Assembly (NCBI GenBank): GCA_947503835.1
Contig: CANNFM010000015.1
Coordinates: 89,216 to 153,215 of the forward strand
Origin: an uncultured Aquimarina sp.
GTDB taxonomy: Bacteria; Bacteroidota; Bacteroidia; Flavobacteriales; Flavobacteriaceae
DNA length: 64,000 nt
Direction of reading: 5' to 3'
The translations under genes and the position numbers were made by a program. The notes under the pieces are model-generated. The model did not search any database and was not told where the DNA came from. It worked only from the letters and a program-made list of their open reading frames with translations. Below are positions 58,644-64,000 of the stretch, in pieces (position 1 is the stretch's first letter; each line of letters opens with the position of its first letter).

Positions 58644-59609
58644 GTGAACGCTAAACTTATAAAGTTTCTAAAAATTATACTCCCACTTGCCCTGGGAGTT
58701 TTTTTAATTTGGTATTCTATTGCTTCAGCTACACCCGAAGAACGACAAAAAACACTTCAATATGTTTCTGAAGCTGATCCAAAATGGATTGTTATCTCTG
58801 TTTTAATGGGTATTGCATCTCATCTTTCGAGAGCATATCGTTGGAAATTCTTGCTAGAACCCTTGGGATATTCGATCAAATTATCCAATAGCTATATGGC
58901 TGTTATGGCTGGATATTTATGTAATATGGGTATTCCCAGATCGGGAGAAATTCTTAGAGGCGGTACAATTTCGACGTATGAAAGAATCCCATTTAAAAAA
59001 GCTTTTGGAACTATTATCTCTGAACGGGTTATTGATTCTGTAATGCTTTTATCAATCATTGCGATTACGCTACTATTTCAGTCAGAACTTCTTTTGTCTT
59101 ATTTACAAGAAAAAATAGCAAGCCCGATTATTACTCTTGCTCTTTTGGTTGGATTGATAATTTTTGGTGTTTTATTTCTAAGAGTTCTAAAAAAATCGAA
59201 CAATCCAATACTTGTCAAAATTCGTGATTTTGGGAATGGGATTTTAGAAGGAATTAAAAGTATTTCAAAAATAAAACAAAGAAGCGCCTTTATTTTCCAT
59301 ACTTTTCTTATATGGATATTATATGTTGCCATGTTTTATGTTGTCAAATTTACGGTTCCAGAAACCGCACATTTATCTATAGGGCCTATGCTTGCTACTT
59401 TTGTAGCCGGATCTATTGCAATGTCTACAACAAACGGTGGGATTGGAGCGTTCCCAATAGCTACGGCAGCAATATTATTGCTTTTTAATGTAGACAAACC
59501 TGCAGGAGAAGCTTTTGGCTGGATCTTATGGGGATCTCAAACCGCAATAAATATAGTTGTTGGTGCGTTATCGTTTTTATTCCTTCCTATTTTAAACAGA
59601 GAAAAATAA
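58644..59609 (+). CDS. Lysylphosphatidylglycerol synthase TM-domain (flippase-like, UPF0104) protein
   Basis: A 321-residue inner-membrane protein with about eight helices, similar to the flippase half of MprF. Conserved features include LGIASHLSRAYRWKFLLEPLGY-like sequence, MAGYLCNMGIPRSGEILRGG and the TNGGIGAFPIATAAILL helix. The start is GTG, three bases after the panD stop, so translation is probably coupled. The aminoacyl-transferase domain of MprF is absent. The transported lipid is unknown. Confidence 0.88.
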   Translation: MNAKLIKFLKIILPLALGVFLIWYSIASATPEERQKTLQYVSEADPKWIVISVLMGIASHLSRAYRWKFLLEPLGYSIKLSNSYMAVMAGYLCNMGIPRSGEILRGGTISTYERIPFKKAFGTIISERVIDSVMLLSIIAITLLFQSELLLSYLQEKIASPIITLALLVGLIIFGVLFLRVLKKSNNPILVKIRDFGNGILEGIKSISKIKQRSAFIFHTFLIWILYVAMFYVVKFTVPETAHLSIGPMLATFVAGSIAMSTTNGGIGAFPIATAAILLLFNVDKPAGEAFGWILWGSQTAINIVVGALSFLFLPILNREK

Positions 59610-59648
59610 TTTATATATTGTTCGGTGCTTAACCATAATCACATACTT

Positions 59649-60797
59649 ATGAAAAAAATTGGAATAGTTATAATCGCATTCATATTCTCTACTACAGGAT
59701 ATGCTCAAGTTATTTATGAGTCCTTCAGATCTATAAAACTTGATCAGAATAGAGAGTTGAAAATTCAGCTTCCTCGTAATTACAAGAAAAATGTTAAAAA
59801 AACGTATCCGCTAATACTAGTTCTAGATGGAGATTACTTATTTGAACCTGTGGTCGGAAACGTTGATTATTTTTCATACTGGGAAGATATGCCCGAATCC
59901 ATTGTCGTGGGAATCAACCAACGAAAAACCAGAGAGGATGATTGTAGATATGATGTAGCAGAGTATCTTCCGTCACAAAAAGGAGCAGAATTTTTTGAAT
60001 TTATAGGCCAGGAGCTTGTTCCATATATAAATAAAACATATCGTACTGCTCAGTTAAAAATTATTGTTGGACACGATTACACAGCAAACTATATAAATTA
60101 CTTTTTATTTAAAGACAATCCGATTTTTCAGGGATATATATGCCTAAGTCCAGAATTTGGCCCACCGATGGGAGATCGTATTGCTAATGTATTAGAGACT
60201 TCTGCTGATATCTGGTACTACCTTGCCACCGCAACTAATGATGCCGATAACATCAAGAAAAACCTTGTGGCATTAGACGAAAAGATGCAAGCAATAGAGA
60301 ACCCAGAAACGCATTATTTCTTTGATAATTTTGAAGAATCATCGCATTACACACTTGTAGGAAGAGGAATTCCAAAAGCACTTGAAGCTATTTTTGAAAT
60401 GTATCGCCCAATAAGTAAAAAAACGTACAAAGAAGTACTTCTTACCTTAGAAGATTCTTCTCCTTACGATTACCTAGTTGATATGTATAGAACTACAGAG
60501 CAACTTTATGGTATAAAACGTCAGATACGTGTAAATGATTTTATCGCGGTATCTACTGCTATCGAAAAAAATGAAAACTGGTCAGAGTTAGAACCTTTAG
60601 GTAAACTAGCCATAAAAGAACATCCCGATACTATGTTAGGTCATTATTATCTGGGGATGTTTTATGAGCAAACAGGAGAACCCAAAAAAGCAATGAGATC
60701 CTATGAAAGTGGTTTTCAACTCTCAGAAGTTGCTTTTCTAACAAAAGATTATATGCTGGATAAAGTAAACAAGATCAAAGAAGATTTTGGTTGGTAA
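59649..60797 (+). CDS. Esterase-fold protein with Asp in the nucleophile position plus tetratricopeptide tail
   Basis: About 382 residues from the ATG at 59649 (signal peptide MKKIGIVIIAFIFSTTGYAQ). An alpha/beta-hydrolase domain of the esterase D type covers about 25-275 (ILVLDGDYLFEPVVG, RDDCRYDVAEYLPSQKG-like sequence). The nucleophile elbow reads IIVGHDYTANY, so Asp143 replaces the usual Ser of GHSxG. His in ESSHYTLV is kept. The last 80 residues (KEHPDTMLGHYYLGMFYEQTGEPKKAMRSY) resemble a TPR helix pair. Secreted or periplasmic. Last gene of the panC unit, with a strong terminator. Confidence 0.85.
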   Translation: MKKIGIVIIAFIFSTTGYAQVIYESFRSIKLDQNRELKIQLPRNYKKNVKKTYPLILVLDGDYLFEPVVGNVDYFSYWEDMPESIVVGINQRKTREDDCRYDVAEYLPSQKGAEFFEFIGQELVPYINKTYRTAQLKIIVGHDYTANYINYFLFKDNPIFQGYICLSPEFGPPMGDRIANVLETSADIWYYLATATNDADNIKKNLVALDEKMQAIENPETHYFFDNFEESSHYTLVGRGIPKALEAIFEMYRPISKKTYKEVLLTLEDSSPYDYLVDMYRTTEQLYGIKRQIRVNDFIAVSTAIEKNENWSELEPLGKLAIKEHPDTMLGHYYLGMFYEQTGEPKKAMRSYESGFQLSEVAFLTKDYMLDKVNKIKEDFGW

Positions 60798-60820
60798 AAC
60801 TATCCCGCACCCATAAATAT

Positions 60821-60848
60821 AAAAGATCCTTTTTAAGGGTCTTTTTTT
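60821..60848 (+). terminator. Rho-independent terminator
   Basis: AAAAGATCCTTTTTAAGGGTCTTTTTTT: stem AAAGAYCCTT / AAGGGTCTTT with one G-U pair and a long T-run, after the esterase-fold gene. Confidence 0.86.
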
Positions 60849-60871
60849 GTACATCTTGTTATACTAAATGA

Positions 60872-61030
60872 CTTAAGTTACTAGTCATCCTTGCTATCAG
60901 ATTATAGTCTCCTCTCCCTTTGGGAGAGGATTAAGGTGAGGGTTTTTGATGTAAAAACCCCCTCATCCTAACCTTCTCCCCAAGGAGAAGGAACCCAAAA
61001 TGCTTATTAAAAAGTAACTAGTAACTTAAG
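60872..61030. repeat. 159-bp inverted repeat element upstream of radA
   Basis: Perfect 14-base terminal inverted repeats CTTAAGTTACTAGT. Each arm contains CTCTCC...GGAGAGG or its counterpart and the CCCTCAyCC motif, and the arms meet in a GGGTTTTT / AAAAACCC centre around 60941-60958. Both arms are clearly alike over their whole length. CTAAAT occurs just outside each end. Confidence 0.8.
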
Positions 61031-61066
61031 CTAAATAATAGTATTTTTACACCTCATCTTTTTTTT

Positions 61067-62428
61067 ATGGCTAAAACCAAAACTGTTTTTTTCTGTCAGA
61101 ATTGCGGGGCACAATACGCCAAATGGCAAGGACAATGCACATCTTGTAAAGAATGGAATACCATCGCCGAAGAAGTAGTTCAAAAAGCAGAAAAAAGCGA
61201 TTGGAAAACGCCTACTTCTACTGCAAGCAAGACTCCTAAACCTCTTCGAATTTCAGAAATTGACACTAGCCAGGAAGCAAGGTACAATACAGATGATGCA
61301 GAACTTAATCGTGTACTTGGTGGTGGTTTAGTCCCAGGTTCACTAACATTGTTAGGAGGAGAACCTGGTATAGGAAAAAGTACTCTTTTATTACAAATCA
61401 GCCTTAAACTACCTTATAAAACACTGTATGTGTCTGGAGAAGAGAGCCAGAAGCAAATTAAAATGCGTGCAGAGCGTATACAATCTAAAACAGACAATTG
61501 CCTCATCCTTACTGAAACTAAAACTCAGAATATTTTTAGACAAATTGAAGCTACCGAACCTGATATTGTGATCATAGATTCGATCCAGACCTTGCATAGT
61601 GATTATATAGAAAGCAGTGCCGGAAGCATTTCGCAAATCAGAGAATGTACCACAGAATTAATCAAATTTGCCAAAGAAACTGCCACTCCGGTACTTCTTA
61701 TTGGCCATATCACTAAAGATGGTAACATTGCCGGGCCTAAAATCCTGGAGCATATGGTGGATACCGTATTGCAATTTGAAGGCGATCGCAACCATGTGTA
61801 TCGAATCTTACGGGCTTTAAAAAATAGATTTGGATCTACTGCAGAACTTGGGATCTATGAGATGCAAGGAAGCGGCTTACGTGAAGTAACTAATCCCAGC
61901 GAAATTTTAATTTCTAAAAAAGATGAAGAATTAAGTGGTACTGCCATTGCCTCTACTCTAGAAGGCATGCGCCCATTAATGATAGAAATACAAGCTTTGG
62001 TAAGCACTGCAGTTTACGGAACGCCACAACGTAGTGCAACTGGATACAACCTAAAACGTCTTAATATGATCCTTGCCGTGTTAGAAAAACGAGCAGGTTT
62101 TAGACTAGGAGCTAAGGATGTTTTTTTAAATATCACTGGTGGAATATCGGTAGATGATCCCGCTATTGATCTTGCGGTAGTTACCGCCATATTATCCTCT
62201 AGTGAAGATATCTCTATTCCCAAAGATTATTGTTTTGCTGCTGAAGTTGGACTGGCCGGAGAAATACGTCCTGTGACCAAAGTAGAACAACGTATACAAG
62301 AAGCAGAGAAACTAGGTTTCTCTACTATCTTTGTGTCTAAATACAACAAAATATCGTTACAAAACACTCAAATCAAAGTTCAATTGGTAGCTAAAATTGA
62401 AGATGTTGTTGAGTATTTGTTTGGGTAA
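61067..62428 (+). CDS. radA: DNA repair protein RadA
   Basis: A 453-residue RecA-like branch migration helicase. N-terminal zinc finger C10-C13-C24-C27 (FFCQNCGAQYAKWQGQCTSC), Walker A GGEPGIGKST, the RadA-specific KNRFG motif (RALKNRFGSTAELG) and a C-terminal LonC-like domain (ITGGISVDDPAIDLAV, FAAEVGLAGEIRPV) are all present. The gene starts 36 bases after the end of the inverted element at 60.87-61.03 kb. Confidence 0.97.
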   Translation: MAKTKTVFFCQNCGAQYAKWQGQCTSCKEWNTIAEEVVQKAEKSDWKTPTSTASKTPKPLRISEIDTSQEARYNTDDAELNRVLGGGLVPGSLTLLGGEPGIGKSTLLLQISLKLPYKTLYVSGEESQKQIKMRAERIQSKTDNCLILTETKTQNIFRQIEATEPDIVIIDSIQTLHSDYIESSAGSISQIRECTTELIKFAKETATPVLLIGHITKDGNIAGPKILEHMVDTVLQFEGDRNHVYRILRALKNRFGSTAELGIYEMQGSGLREVTNPSEILISKKDEELSGTAIASTLEGMRPLMIEIQALVSTAVYGTPQRSATGYNLKRLNMILAVLEKRAGFRLGAKDVFLNITGGISVDDPAIDLAVVTAILSSSEDISIPKDYCFAAEVGLAGEIRPVTKVEQRIQEAEKLGFSTIFVSKYNKISLQNTQIKVQLVAKIEDVVEYLFG

Positions 62429-62531
62429 ATAGTGTGATGTGAATTAAAAAGAATATTTGCGTCAGTCAGAGTGATTTTCGATAGAAAATAGTATCGAAGA
62501 CAAGTAAATATTCTTTTTAACTCATACTAAT

Positions 62532-63563
62532 TTACGGCGCAGGATTCGGAATAGTATTATGCACAGCTTCAATCTCCTTTAGAACCTCATTAGAAAGTGT
62601 AACATGAACACTATCAATATTTTCTTTTAATTGATCCAACGATGTTGCTCCAATAATAGTACTAGTCACAAACGGTCGATCAGTAACAAACGCTAACGCC
62701 ATTTGAGTTAAACTAAGCCCATGTTTCTTAGCAATCTCATTATAAGCCCTGGTCGCTTTGTAACTATTTTCATTCATATAACGATTATAATTTGGAAACA
62801 GATCTACTCTAGAGTTTTTAGGGATTTCTTCTAAATACTTACCTGTTAACATTCCAAAACCAAGAGGAGAGTAAGGTAAATGCCCTACGTTTTCGCGATG
62901 AAGCACCTCTGTTAGTCCAATTTCATCTTTTCGGTTTAATAAATTATACGGATTCTGAATTGTTATCATTTTTGCTGCTCCTTTTCGAGCTTCTTCAGCA
63001 TAACGCATTACCCCATAAGCAGTTTCATTAGATACTCCTATCTGTCTAATTTTACCTTCTTTTATAAAACCTTCTAAATGATGTAGTACTTCAGCAAAAT
63101 TATCTGTCCAGGTATCATCCTTATCATGAGTATAGCCTAATTTACCAAAATAGTTGGTTTGTCGTTCTGGCCAATGCAATTGGTATAAGTCAATATAATC
63201 TGTTTGTAATCGTTGCAGACTTTTATGTATAGCATCTTCGATTTCGGTTTTAATAAACTTACCCTTTCTTACATGTGAAGCAAATGGAGCTGGGCCAACG
63301 ATCTTAGATGCAACGACTACTTCATTTCTCTTTCCTGTTTTTTTTAACCAGGTCCCTATAATCTTTTCTGTACTCCCTTGCGTTTCTTTTTTTGCAGGAA
63401 CAGAGTACAACTCTGCAGTATCAATAAAATTTATACCTTGTTCTACAGCATAATCCAGTTGTTGGTGACCTTCAGCTTCGGTATTTTGTTCTCCCCAGGT
63501 CATACTTCCCAGGCATATTTTACTTACTTTAATATTGGTATTGGGTAATGTAGTATACTTCAT
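62532..63563 (-). CDS. Aldo/keto reductase, Tas-like
   Basis: A 343-residue NADPH-dependent TIM-barrel reductase similar to E. coli Tas. It begins MKYTTLPNTNIKVSKICLGSMTWGEQ, with the active-site Asp and Tyr in NFIDTAELYSVPAKKETQGS, the catalytic His in DLYQLHWPERQTN and the cofactor-binding FVTSTIIGATSLDQL. The physiological substrate is unknown. It stands alone; the region upstream has an operator-like palindrome. Confidence 0.93.
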   Translation of the reverse strand: MKYTTLPNTNIKVSKICLGSMTWGEQNTEAEGHQQLDYAVEQGINFIDTAELYSVPAKKETQGSTEKIIGTWLKKTGKRNEVVVASKIVGPAPFASHVRKGKFIKTEIEDAIHKSLQRLQTDYIDLYQLHWPERQTNYFGKLGYTHDKDDTWTDNFAEVLHHLEGFIKEGKIRQIGVSNETAYGVMRYAEEARKGAAKMITIQNPYNLLNRKDEIGLTEVLHRENVGHLPYSPLGFGMLTGKYLEEIPKNSRVDLFPNYNRYMNENSYKATRAYNEIAKKHGLSLTQMALAFVTDRPFVTSTIIGATSLDQLKENIDSVHVTLSNEVLKEIEAVHNTIPNPAP

Positions 63564-63680
63564 ATTCTATTACTCTAGTTATTTAGTCGATTAATGTCGT
63601 CAAAAATAGAAACTCTTCGCTTAAACTAATGTAAAAATTATCATAATAAATTTGCTCAAAAGATCTTGTATTTCACCCAA

Positions 63681-63724
63681 AATTGTGGAATATATCTACA
63701 ATTGGCCGTATTGTATCTACAATT
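63681..63724. promoter_or_regulatory. Operator-like AATTGTrGA repeats upstream of the aldo/keto reductase
   Basis: AATTGTGGA (63681-63689) faces TCTACAATT (63695-63703) across five bases, and a second TATCTACAATT follows at 63714-63724, 21 bases after the first. They lie about 120-160 bases upstream of the reductase ATG. Confidence 0.45.
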
Positions 63725-63925
63725 CATGAAAAAGAAGTATTTATACTACATATTATAAACAAATGATAATCAAGTTTTTGTGTTTTCTATGATGGTGTTT
63801 CATCTTTTGGAATAATTATTTCTATATACCTCCTGGGCATTCAAACTATATAAAGTACTAGGGGTATGGTATATGGTTTGATCCTTATAAAAGGGTAATG
63901 ACTGACTACCCTTATTTAACCTTAA

Positions 63926-63959
63926 AAGAGGCTGTCTAAAAAGGCAGCTTCTTTTTTTT
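63926..63959 (+). terminator. Terminator-like hairpin with T-run
   Basis: AAGAGGCTGTC / GGCAGCTTCTT stem (two G-U pairs) with a six-base loop and eight T. No gene ends upstream on this strand, so it may end an unseen RNA or mark a mobile element end. Confidence 0.5.
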
Positions 63960-64000
63960 GAATAAGATTTGTGGGTTTTGTATTTTTAGGTATGAAACGC

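Larger units (their letters stand above)
63564..64000. other. Gene-free right end
   Basis: No credible frame in 437 bases other than an ATG at 63992 with just three codons visible. The segment has operator-like repeats (63681-63724) and a strong terminator-like hairpin near 63926-63959. The last 70 bases may be the edge of a mobile element or the leader of a gene beyond the window. Confidence 0.5.

Overview
The window looks like chromosome from a marine-type Flavobacteriaceae bacterium (phylum Bacteroidota), possibly near Aquimarina, but the genus is inference. The DNA is AT-rich. Promoters carry the Bacteroidota -7 element TAnnTTTG. It encodes gliding genes gldD and gldE, a type IX secretion C-terminal sorting domain, several TonB-dependent receptors, DUF4270, DUF4301, DUF4199 and DUF3332 proteins, and many lipoproteins with short lipoboxes. 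I see no rRNA, tRNA, CRISPR array or complete insertion sequence.

Layout. (1) 1-10.3 kb: a TPP riboswitch drives a TonB-dependent receptor that runs off the left edge. It is followed by a hybrid histidine kinase convergent with a sigma-54 response regulator, and then a minus-strand operon with a thiamine-binding protein, a PnuC/PnuT transporter, a NadR-like kinase, DUF4301 and the ribosome rescue factor ArfB. Together these suggest thiamine uptake and salvage. (2) 10.4-22.1 kb: housekeeping genes, namely ahcY, rplU-rpmA, gldE-gldD with ssb and mutY, HU, a 29-residue basic protein and RNase G. (3) 22.2-30.8 kb: a possible small RNA, recX, and a biotin block (bioB, a ketosynthase, bioA, bioD, bioF) interrupted by a Coa1-like gene and dotted with short palindromic repeats, one of them inside bioF. 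(4) 30.9-38.4 kb: a tightly packed operon encoding a T9SS-exported choice-of-anchor B protein, a seven-repeat propeller lipoprotein, an MbnP-like lipoprotein and an MbnH-like di-heme enzyme, preceded by a lipoprotein paralogue of the first. This is the most distinctive system in the window. (5) 38.6-44.8 kb: an unknown lipoprotein, atpDC, a class II aldolase-like enzyme, and a TetR regulator divergent from a sterol-desaturase-family membrane oxygenase with two matching operators between them. (6) 44.8-52.3 kb: two tandem paralogous TonB receptors and a GDSL lipoprotein. (7) 52.7-63.6 kb: glmS, DUF4270 and a short glycogen-synthase-like protein on one strand; panC, panD, a flippase-like protein, an esterase-fold protein with Asp in place of the nucleophile Ser, and radA on the other; then an aldo/keto reductase.

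The intergenic DNA is rich in small palindromic repeats. I count at least four families, including a 159-bp inverted element just upstream of radA.
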